The position numbers were made by a program, and so were the translations under genes. DNA of 64,000 nt from Myxococcus xanthus (GTDB lineage: Bacteria; Myxococcota; Myxococcia; Myxococcales; Myxococcaceae). The notes beneath the pieces are model-generated. The model searched no databases. It worked only from the letters and a program-made list of their open reading frames with translations, and was not told the origin of the DNA. The DNA lies in assembly GCF_006402735.1 (NCBI RefSeq), contig NZ_CP017174.1:7172001-7236000 (forward strand), given 5' to 3'. Positions 41,745 to 49,044 of the stretch are shown here, one piece after another (the first letter of the stretch is position 1; each line of letters opens with the position of its first letter).

Positions 41745-44700
41745 CTACAGGTAGCCGACCTTGCGCGCCTTGGACGCGCCAGCCGCTGGTATCGGAGTGG
41801 TGGGCGCCGCGGCCCCCGCGGGTGCGGGCGGACTGCTGGTGGCCTTGGCCCCATTGCCAGAAGGCGTCGGAAGCGGATCCTCCACCGGCTCCACGGAAGC
41901 CGCAAGCCGGGACACGTGCCCGGCGACATCCCGGTACTTCCCGTCCATCGCGGCCACGCGCTGGTAGTGGAAGAGCGCCTTGCCCGCATCCCCCTGGGCC
42001 TCGTAGGCCGCCGCCAGCTCGAAGCCGAGCGCCTTGGCCGCCTCGCCCGTGGCGTGGGGGTTGCCCAAACCCTCGCGGAAGGCCTCCACGGCCGCGGAGG
42101 CGTCGCCGCGCAGCAGCTGGAGCATGCCCATCATGGTGATGCAGTCCAGCTCGCGCTTGCCGCCCGCGCTCCCCTGGCGGGCCACGTCGAACTCGTGGAG
42201 CGCGTCGTCGAGCAGGCCCATTTCCTTGTACGCGATGCCCAGGTCGTAGTGCGTGTCCACGTCCTCGGGCTTCACCACCTTGGCCAGGCTCTTCTTGAAC
42301 TCGGAGAAGACCTCCTCCACCGAGTACTGGAAGTCCTCTTCCGCCGGCAGCGCCGAGGCCCCGGCGTCGTCGCCGAGGTTGTCGATCTCCCCGGCCAGCT
42401 CCGCCGCGAGGTCGAACGCGTCGCGCTCGCCGGTGGTCTCCTCGGCGTCCTCGTAGCCGTCCGTGACGGGCTGCACGCTCGGAATCTGCGCCGGCTCCGC
42501 GGCCGCGTCCTCCTGCTCCGCGCCGCCTCCCGCCTCCGCCGCCTCCAGCCGCTCCATCAGCTCGGCTGCGCGCGCGTGGCCCGGGAAGGCAATCATCACC
42601 GTCTCGAGAATCTCGCGCGCCTCTTCCAGCAGTCCCTGGTCGAGGAAGAACGACGCCTCGTCGCACTCCTCCGCCGCGGGCTCCTCTTCATCGGCGGCGG
42701 CCTCGACTTCCGGCTCGGGCTCGGGTTCCGGCTCGACCGCGGGCTCCTCGTAGGCGACCGGCTCGGACAGCTCGTCCGCGGACAGGTCCGGCGCGTCTTC
42801 CACGAAGGACTCGTCGTCCACCGCCACGATGGCGTGCGAGGCCGTGGGCTCCTCGAACTCCATCGGGTCGCCCAGCGCCGGAGTCCCGAACGGGTCCTCG
42901 TCCAGGTCAGCGGCCGTCAACGGCGCGGCGCCCACGCGCGTGGGCACATCCTCCAGGTCCAGCGGCGGAGGCGCCTCGTCGTCCAGCGTAGGCACATCCA
43001 GCGAGTCCAGCGTGGGAACCTGGAGCGTGTCCGGCGAGGCCTCGTCGAGCAGCGCCTGCGTGGGCGCGTGCATCTGCGTGGGCTGCGGCTCGTCCTGGTC
43101 CCCGAGCGACAGCGCCTCCATGGACGTGGCGGCGCCGTCGTCCACCAGCGACTCGTCGTCGAGCGAGTAAGCCGCCGCTGCCGCCAGGTCATCATCGCTG
43201 GAGGCGACGAGCGGCTCGTCGTCGGTGACGCTGAGGCCCGGCTCGTCGGTCAGCACCAGCCGGTCGTCGTCCGTCACCAGCGTCTCGTCCACCGACGCCG
43301 CCGCCAGGTCCTCTGGATCGGGCGTGCCGTACACCTCGAACTCGCCCGAGGTGATGGCCTCGCCCACCAGCGCCTCTTCGCTGATGACGGCGGAGTCGCT
43401 GTCCTCCTCGATGACCTCGTCGGAGTCACTCGAGGGCAGCGTGGTCAGCGCCAGTTCGTCACCGGGCGGGTGCAGGAGCGCGTCTTCCGGCGGCGGCGCG
43501 ACGAGAATCTCGTCGTCGCTGGAGTCCACCAGGATGGCGTCCTCGCCCACCGACTCCACCACGGACACCGTCGGCGCGGCGACCACGGGCCCCGTCGTCC
43601 GCAGCACGGACAGGAACGCGGGCACCTCGGGATGGGCGGGATTCTCCTGGAGGATGGTGGCCAGGTACGGCTGCGCGCGCTGCACGTCCGCCGTGCGCGT
43701 GCACAGGCGGAGCACGTTCAGCAGCTGCTCCGACGCCTGGGCCATGTTCCCGGACGCGACGTAGATTTGGTACGCCTTCTCGTGGGCGTCGAGGTTCTCC
43801 GGCTCGACGGAGAAGACCTTGCGTAGGTGCTCCAGCGCTTTGTCGTGGAGCCCGTACTTGACGTAGACGTCCGTCTCCGTGAGCAGCTTGGAGAGCTGCT
43901 CGCGCCCCATCCCCGCCGGAGCGGGAGGTGCCACGGGCGCCGGCGCGGGTGCTGCCGCCGCGGGCTGAGGCGCGGGGCGCGGGGCGGGCTGAGGTGCCGC
44001 CGCGGGCTGGGGTGCCGCCGGAGCGGGCTCGGGCGCGCGGCGCGCGACCAGGTCCGGGTCCTCGGGGTCCAGCACTTCAATCTGCGTCCAGACAGCCTCG
44101 GCCTCGGTGACGCGGCCGCGCTCCTGATGAATCTTGGCCAGCTCCTTGTAGACGGAGATGGTCTTCGACGTCTGGCCCAGGCCCTGGAACGCCTGCGCCA
44201 GCAGCGTGAGCGTCTCCACGTCGCGGCCATCGGCCTTGAAACACACCTGCAGCTTCGCCAGCGCGCGCTTCTGGTCGCCGCGCTGCAGGTACGACGTGGC
44301 CAGCTCCTTCGACAGCGGAAGGTTGTCCGGCTCCAGCGCGGACAGCCGCTCGGCCACGCGGAGCCAGTCATCCGCGCGGCTGTTGCGCTTGAGGTACTCG
44401 GCGGCGCGCTTGAACTCCTGGGCCGCCTCGCGCGTCATGTTCTCGCGCGCATACAGCTCCGCCAGCTTGATCTTCGACGCCACGTTCTCCGGGTCGAGAT
44501 CCACCATCTTCTTCAAGGTATCGAGCGACGACTTCGTGTCGCCCGCCTTGTCGTAGTGGTTGGCGACAATCTGGAAGTACGCCATCGCCTCGGACATCAG
44601 CCCGAGCTGCTGGTGAAGCTCCGCCAGCTTGAGGTTCACCTCCAGCAGGTTCGGATTGAGCTTGAGGACCTGCTTGTAGAGCGCGACGGCCTTGAGGAAG

Positions 44701-44915
44701 AAGCCGTCCGACGAGTAGCTCTCCGCGACCTTGGTGAAGAAATGGGCGGCCTGCGGGTTGTCGTTCTTCTTCTGGTACAGCTCCCCCATCTTCTGGAGGA
44801 CCCGGATGTCCTTCGGGTCGACCTCCAGGACCTTCTGGTACTCCTTGATGGCTTTGTCGTAGGCGCCCTTCGCGACGAGCTTCGCGGCGGCTTCGATGAT
44901 CTTGTTCTTGTCCAT
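41745..44915 (-). CDS. sgmX: SgmX, TPR protein linking MglA to type IV pilus formation
   Basis: 1056 aa. The first ~290 residues are TPR repeats (DKAIKEYQKVLEVDPKDIRV, MSEAMAYFQIVANHYDKAGD and others), followed by a Pro/Ala linker (~295-340). More TPRs at ~345-450 precede a long, very acidic region of low complexity (~455-780; VDSSDDEILVAPPPEDALLH). A second helical set with TPRs lies at ~785-1015, then a Pro/Ala/Ser tail. This architecture and its place beside pilQ match SgmX, which is needed for polar pilus formation downstream of the small GTPase MglA. I assign it from memory of the locus and layout. MglA itself is not in this window. Confidence 0.82.
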   Translation of the reverse strand: MDKNKIIEAAAKLVAKGAYDKAIKEYQKVLEVDPKDIRVLQKMGELYQKKNDNPQAAHFFTKVAESYSSDGFFLKAVALYKQVLKLNPNLLEVNLKLAELHQQLGLMSEAMAYFQIVANHYDKAGDTKSSLDTLKKMVDLDPENVASKIKLAELYARENMTREAAQEFKRAAEYLKRNSRADDWLRVAERLSALEPDNLPLSKELATSYLQRGDQKRALAKLQVCFKADGRDVETLTLLAQAFQGLGQTSKTISVYKELAKIHQERGRVTEAEAVWTQIEVLDPEDPDLVARRAPEPAPAAPQPAAAPQPAPRPAPQPAAAAPAPAPVAPPAPAGMGREQLSKLLTETDVYVKYGLHDKALEHLRKVFSVEPENLDAHEKAYQIYVASGNMAQASEQLLNVLRLCTRTADVQRAQPYLATILQENPAHPEVPAFLSVLRTTGPVVAAPTVSVVESVGEDAILVDSSDDEILVAPPPEDALLHPPGDELALTTLPSSDSDEVIEEDSDSAVISEEALVGEAITSGEFEVYGTPDPEDLAAASVDETLVTDDDRLVLTDEPGLSVTDDEPLVASSDDDLAAAAAYSLDDESLVDDGAATSMEALSLGDQDEPQPTQMHAPTQALLDEASPDTLQVPTLDSLDVPTLDDEAPPPLDLEDVPTRVGAAPLTAADLDEDPFGTPALGDPMEFEEPTASHAIVAVDDESFVEDAPDLSADELSEPVAYEEPAVEPEPEPEPEVEAAADEEEPAAEECDEASFFLDQGLLEEAREILETVMIAFPGHARAAELMERLEAAEAGGGAEQEDAAAEPAQIPSVQPVTDGYEDAEETTGERDAFDLAAELAGEIDNLGDDAGASALPAEEDFQYSVEEVFSEFKKSLAKVVKPEDVDTHYDLGIAYKEMGLLDDALHEFDVARQGSAGGKRELDCITMMGMLQLLRGDASAAVEAFREGLGNPHATGEAAKALGFELAAAYEAQGDAGKALFHYQRVAAMDGKYRDVAGHVSRLAASVEPVEDPLPTPSGNGAKATSSPPAPAGAAAPTTPIPAAGASKARKVGYL

Positions 44916-44985
44916 CGAGCGGTGGGCTTCCAGCAGGCCGAAACCCCTTGAACTTCGCGGGTTTCCATCCTCAGCAAGGGGGAGT

Positions 44986-45011
44986 GTCGGAGGCTAACGG
45001 AAAGCTCCGAC
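44986..45011. repeat. inverted repeat upstream of sgmX
   Basis: GTCGGAG (44986-44992) and CTCCGAC (45005-45011) pair perfectly across a 12-nt loop, about 70 bp before the sgmX start. It could be a leader hairpin or operator for sgmX. Confidence 0.35.
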
Positions 45012-45024
45012 GCGGGTCAAGAAA

Positions 45025-45048
45025 CGGCCCGGCTCCCCCCCGGGGCCG
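45025..45048 (-). terminator. terminator after accC
   Basis: On the minus strand CGGCCC (45048-45043) pairs with GGGCCG (45030-45025), a GC-rich stem followed by TTTCTTG, about 57 nt past the accC stop. It separates the acc genes from sgmX. Confidence 0.6.
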
Positions 45049-45105
45049 GATCACCTGCTCGCGTGGCGGCCCGACAAGCGGGAATCCACACCAAGTGTAG
45101 GGATG

Positions 45106-46491
45106 CTACGGCGTCTCCTCGACGGCCTTCTTGAGCCGCCGGGAGCCCGTCTCGCTCGCGAGCAAGCGCTCCACGAACCGGGTGTCGTAATTGCCCTCCT
45201 GGAAGGACTCTTCCGCGAGTGCAGCCCGGTGGAACGGGATGTTGGTGCGGATGCCTTCCACGACGTACTCGCCCAGGGCGCGCTGCATGCGGCGGATGGC
45301 CGTGGCCCGGTCATCCGCGTGGACGATGAGCTTCGACAGCAGGCTGTCGTAGTACGGCAGCACCGTGTAGTTCTCGTAGGCGCCCGAGTCCACGCGCACC
45401 CCATAGCCGCCCGGCACGCTGTAGCCGGTAATCTTCCCGGGCCAAGGGGCGAAGGTGATGGGGTCCTCGGCGTTCACCCGGCACTCGATGGCGTGGCCAC
45501 GAATCTGGATGTCCTCCTGCTTGAAGCGCAGGGGTTCCCCGTAGGCCAGGCGGATCTGCTCGCTCACCAGATCCACGCCCGTGACGAGCTCCGTCACCGG
45601 GTGCTCCACCTGGATTCGCGTGTTCATCTCCATGAAGTAGAACTCGCCGCGCTCGTCGAGCAGGTACTCGATGGTGCCCACGTTGTTGTACGCGAGCCTG
45701 CGCATGGCGTTCACGGACACCTCGCCCATGCGCTTGCGCAGCTCAGGCGTCAGCGCCGGCGACGGGCTCTCCTCGATGAGCTTCTGGTGCCGGCGCTGCA
45801 CCGAGCACTCACGCTCGTTGAGGTGGACGATGTTGCCGTGCTCGTCCGCGACAATCTGGATTTCGATGTGGCGAGGCTTCTCCACGTAGCGCTCGATGTA
45901 GAGGTCGCCATTGGAGAACGACGCCACGGCCTCCGCCTGCGCGGTGGAGAACGCCTGCGCCAGCGCGCCCGGCTCGCGGACGATCTTCATCCCCTTGCCA
46001 CCGCCACCAGCGGCCGCCTTGAGGATGACGGGGAAGCCAATCTCGCGGGCGAAGGCCTCCGCCTCACGCGGGTCCTTCACGGTGCCCGGGCTGCCCGGAA
46101 GCAGTGGCAGTCCCGCCTCGCGCGCGGCCTGGCGGGCACGCACCTTGTTGCCCATCAGCCGGAGCATCTCCGGCCGGGGGCCAATGAAGCGGATCTTGCA
46201 GTTCTCGCAGACCTCCGCGAACTCGGCGTTCTCCGACAGGAAGCCGTAGCCCGGGTGGATGGCGTCCGCGCGGGTGATTTCGGCGGCGGACAGCAGCTGC
46301 GGGACGTTGAGGTAGCTCTCCTTGGACGCCGGCGGGCCGATGCACACCGCCTCGTCTGCGAAGCGGACATGGAGCGCGTTGGCGTCCGCCGTGGAGTGCA
46401 CCGCGACCGTTGCGATGCCCAACTCCCGGCAGGCGCGGATGACCCGCAGGGCAATCTCCCCGCGGTTGGCGATCAGCACCTTCTTGAACAC
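45106..46491 (-). CDS. accC: acetyl-CoA carboxylase biotin carboxylase subunit
   Basis: 461 aa from a GTG at 46491, with GGAGA upstream. It carboxylates biotin on AccB using ATP and bicarbonate, the first step of fatty acid synthesis. FKKVLIANRGEIALRVIRAC opens the protein, and GYGFLSENAEFAEVCE follows. The ATP-grasp loop AAAGGGGKGMKIV is near 159-171, ECSVQRRHQKLIEESPSPAL near 228, FYFMEMNTRIQVEHPVTELV near 281. Length is usual. It lies 73 bp after accB. The carboxyltransferase genes are not in the window. Confidence 0.97.
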   Translation of the reverse strand: MFKKVLIANRGEIALRVIRACRELGIATVAVHSTADANALHVRFADEAVCIGPPASKESYLNVPQLLSAAEITRADAIHPGYGFLSENAEFAEVCENCKIRFIGPRPEMLRLMGNKVRARQAAREAGLPLLPGSPGTVKDPREAEAFAREIGFPVILKAAAGGGGKGMKIVREPGALAQAFSTAQAEAVASFSNGDLYIERYVEKPRHIEIQIVADEHGNIVHLNERECSVQRRHQKLIEESPSPALTPELRKRMGEVSVNAMRRLAYNNVGTIEYLLDERGEFYFMEMNTRIQVEHPVTELVTGVDLVSEQIRLAYGEPLRFKQEDIQIRGHAIECRVNAEDPITFAPWPGKITGYSVPGGYGVRVDSGAYENYTVLPYYDSLLSKLIVHADDRATAIRRMQRALGEYVVEGIRTNIPFHRAALAEESFQEGNYDTRFVERLLASETGSRRLKKAVEETP

Positions 46492-46564
46492 GTGGGTGTC
46501 TCCGTCAGGGCCGTCATGAGGAGCGGCTCGCCCGTGGGACACGGGCGGCGCGCGGACCTCTTCG

Positions 46565-47164
46565 TCAGGCCACTTCGATGCGGAACAGCGCCTGGCCGAA
46601 CTCCACCGGCCGGCCGTTCTCCACGAGGATCTCCGCCACCCGGCCGGAGACCTCGGACTCAATCTCGTTCATCAGCTTCATCGCTTCGATGATGCAGAGC
46701 ACCTGGCCCTTCTTCACCAGGGAGCCCACATCCACGAAGGGAGGCTGGTCCGGCGCCGGGGTCCGGTAGAACGTCCCCACGAAGGGGCTCGTCACCTGGT
46801 GGCCGGGCTTCTCCACCGGCTTCTCGGCGGCCGGAGCCGGCGCCGCGGGAGCAGCGGCCGGTGCCGGAGCGGCAACGCGAGGAGCGGCCGGGGCGGTGTA
46901 TTCCACCCCGGCACTCGCGGCGACGGGAGCCGGCGCGGCGTGATGGACGATGGTCGTCTCGGGCCCCTGGCCGCGGCGGATGAAGAGCTTCTCCTCGCCG
47001 CGCTTCCAGACCAGCCGCGTGACGTCAGAGGACTCAAGAATCTCCACGATCTGCCGCAGGGCTTCCACGTCCAGGGACGTGCTCCCCGTGTCAGCGGGAC
47101 CGCTCGAGGCGGCCTCCGTCCGCGCGGGCGACTGGGCCCGGGTCGACTTGCGCTTCGTTGCCAT
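46565..47164 (-). CDS. accB: acetyl-CoA carboxylase biotin carboxyl carrier protein
   Basis: 199 aa. The N-terminal domain (~30-65) is joined by an Ala/Pro-rich flexible linker (~78-118, APAAAPAAPAPAA) to the biotinyl domain (~122-199), where Lys163 in EAMKLMNEIES is the biotin attachment site. VTSPFVGTFYRTPAPDQPPF starts the domain. There is an unusually basic, Ser/Thr-rich N-terminal 25 residues (ATKRKSTRAQSPART). It lies 43 bp after efp, the common efp-accB-accC order. Confidence 0.96.
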   Translation of the reverse strand: MATKRKSTRAQSPARTEAASSGPADTGSTSLDVEALRQIVEILESSDVTRLVWKRGEEKLFIRRGQGPETTIVHHAAPAPVAASAGVEYTAPAAPRVAAPAPAAAPAAPAPAAEKPVEKPGHQVTSPFVGTFYRTPAPDQPPFVDVGSLVKKGQVLCIIEAMKLMNEIESEVSGRVAEILVENGRPVEFGQALFRIEVA

Positions 47165-47207
47165 ATCTCGCGTCCCCTTCCCTCCGGCGTCGCTGCCGAG
47201 CTGCGAA

Positions 47208-47786
47208 CTAGCCCCTGGTGGCCACGCGCGTCAGGTACTTGCCGTCGCGCGTATCAATCTTCAGCACGTCGCCCTCTTCGATGAAGAGCGGGACGTTGAC
47301 GGAGTAGCCGGTCTCCAGAACGGCGGGCTTCAGCGCGCCGGAGACGGTATCGCCGCGGATGCCCGGGTCACACTGGGTGACCTTGAGGTCCACGGAGTTC
47401 GGCAGCGTCACACCAATGGCCTTGCCATTGTAGAAGAGGACACTGACGTTGATGTTCTCCTTCAGGAAGTTCTTCGCCTCTCCGAGCACCTTCTCACCGA
47501 GGAAGGTCTGCTCGTAGTTGCGGGTGTCCATGAAGTAGAACTCTTCGCCCTGGACATAGAGGTACTGCATGTCCTTCTCTTCGATGTCGGGCTTGCCCAC
47601 CTTCTCGCCGGACTTCAGCGTGGGCTGGAGCACGCGGCCCGTCAGGAGGCTACGAATCGTGGTGCGCACGAACGCGGAGCCCTTGCCGGGCTTGACGTGC
47701 TGGAAATCGGCGATTTCAAACGGCTCACCGTCGATTTCGATCTTCAGACCCTTGCGGAACTCGGACGTATCGATGACACCGGCCAT
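47208..47786 (-). CDS. efp: elongation factor P
   Basis: 192 aa. It rescues ribosomes stalled at polyproline, which matters here since many neighbouring proteins (for example the run of seven prolines at ~21450) have such runs. KOW-like N-domain with FQHVKPGKGSAFVRTTIRSL; the loop-tip Lys35 in PGKG is the residue that is modified in other bacteria. C-terminal OB domains end with DTVSGALKPAVLETGYSVNV and VLKIDTRDGKYLTRV. First of the efp-accB-accC set. The 134 bp upstream to the Roadblock gene shows no clear feature. Confidence 0.97.
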   Translation of the reverse strand: MAGVIDTSEFRKGLKIEIDGEPFEIADFQHVKPGKGSAFVRTTIRSLLTGRVLQPTLKSGEKVGKPDIEEKDMQYLYVQGEEFYFMDTRNYEQTFLGEKVLGEAKNFLKENINVSVLFYNGKAIGVTLPNSVDLKVTQCDPGIRGDTVSGALKPAVLETGYSVNVPLFIEEGDVLKIDTRDGKYLTRVATRG

Positions 47787-47920
47787 GGGGACCGACTCCT
47801 TACAGACTCGCAGCAGCGAAAGCTTGAAAAGTCCGGGGTGTCTAGCCCATGCGCCCCTTCCATGGAAGGGGAAAGCAGCGGCGGAAGCGTCGCCTGGATG
47901 ACTGCTGGCCGGGCATCCGA

Positions 47921-48283
47921 CTAGAGCTCGGCGCGCACCTTGGGTGCGGTGACGCGCAGCACGTAGCGGCCCTTGCCGAAGTTGCCATCCGCGTGAAGGG
48001 CGAGCACCAGGAAGTAGTCCGGTGACACCAGCCGCATCACGGTCAGCACCTTCTCACTGTTGACGCTGACCTCACTCACGGTGCCCGTCTTGAGGGTCTC
48101 CGCGGCGTTGCGCAGCTGAGTGAGGAGGTTGGCGTACTCCACCCAGGCGCCGTTGAGGTCCAGCTCGGCGCTCTCGTCCTTCTGGAACGTGTCGACGGAG
48201 ATGCCATCGAAGCCCATCACGCTGCACGCGAGGGCTCCATCGACCTGGTTGACCACCGACTCGAGGTGCGTGCGGAAGGACAT
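47921..48283 (-). CDS. Roadblock/LC7-domain protein
   Basis: 120 aa, a single small alpha/beta domain: ESVVNQVDGALACSVMGFDG (helix and first strand), a long central helix ELDLNGAWVEYANLLTQLRN, VSEVSVNSEKVLTVMRLVSP and YFLVLALHADGNFGKGRYVL. This is the MglB-type fold, which regulates small Ras-like GTPases. No GTPase is encoded next to it. It sits among pilus genes close to sgmX, whose partner MglA is regulated by Roadblock proteins, so a role in the polarity module is possible but not shown. An alternative is a structural or light-chain-like role with another partner. Confidence 0.82.
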   Translation of the reverse strand: MSFRTHLESVVNQVDGALACSVMGFDGISVDTFQKDESAELDLNGAWVEYANLLTQLRNAAETLKTGTVSEVSVNSEKVLTVMRLVSPDYFLVLALHADGNFGKGRYVLRVTAPKVRAEL

Positions 48284-48343
48284 GGGCAGAGGCTCTTAGA
48301 AAGACGGCCGGGGCCCAGTCAAGGGCCCCGGCGGGCATTGGGA

Positions 48344-49006
48344 CTACGTTTCCTCGGGCTCGGAACACTCGGGAGGGAAGCCATCCTGCCCACCCGGAAG
48401 CCCACAGGGCCCGGTGGCCTCGAGCTGCGTTCCCACCGGGCAAGTGAAGCCCGAATCGTAGAAAGTGACGGGGTACGTGGCCTCGTTCGACTCGGTCGAC
48501 TTGCCGTTGATGGTCTTGCCGATCAGCTTCAGTCGAACGACGACGCTTACGGGCGCAGTACCCCCACCGCCGTAATAGGCGGCGAGGTCAGCGCTCGCAT
48601 TGGCCCCCAGCAGATCCAGGACCGCGCTGCTGCTCTGCGTCGCGTTCGCAGGCAGGTTGAAGTAGTACGGGTAGACGTCACTCCTGAGCGTCGGCCCCGT
48701 GCCTTGCGTTTCGTAGTTCAGCTCGACGTTGGTGACGTAGATGGAAGACTCGTCGCCACCGCCTGTAACGGGGGCATCACCGACGACGACCTCCTGAGAG
48801 GAGAGACTGTTCCGTACCTGGAACGCAGCCAGGTAACGGCCCGACGTCGCGAGGTCCAGTGACCCGCCAGGACTGGCGAGCCCCGACTGATTGACCGCAC
48901 AGGCAGCATCCGGAATGAACGCGTTGAACAACTGGATGTCCGGAGGACTGTCAACACATCCAGTCATGGCCAGCGCCAACGGCACCGCGAGATAGAAGTT
49001 CTTCAT
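48344..49006 (-). CDS. lipoprotein downstream of pilQ, function unknown
   Basis: 220 aa from the ATG at 49006, which has AGGAGAG at a good distance. The signal ends in MTGC (Cys17). The mature domain is a beta-rich fold of ~170 residues (SGRYLAAFQVRNSLSSQEVV, SSIYVTNVELNYETQGTGPT, PVSVVVRLKLIGKTINGKST), closed by a Cys-containing tail (FTCPVGTQLEATGPCGLPGG). It starts 38 bp after pilQ on the same strand, so it may be the last gene of the pilM-to-pilQ operon. It is not recognisable as Tgl, the pilotin, which is encoded elsewhere. Confidence 0.78.
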   Translation of the reverse strand: MKNFYLAVPLALAMTGCVDSPPDIQLFNAFIPDAACAVNQSGLASPGGSLDLATSGRYLAAFQVRNSLSSQEVVVGDAPVTGGGDESSIYVTNVELNYETQGTGPTLRSDVYPYYFNLPANATQSSSAVLDLLGANASADLAAYYGGGGTAPVSVVVRLKLIGKTINGKSTESNEATYPVTFYDSGFTCPVGTQLEATGPCGLPGGQDGFPPECSEPEET

Positions 49007-49044
49007 GAGCGAACGCTCTCCTGCAAGAGGACGCAAAGGAAACC

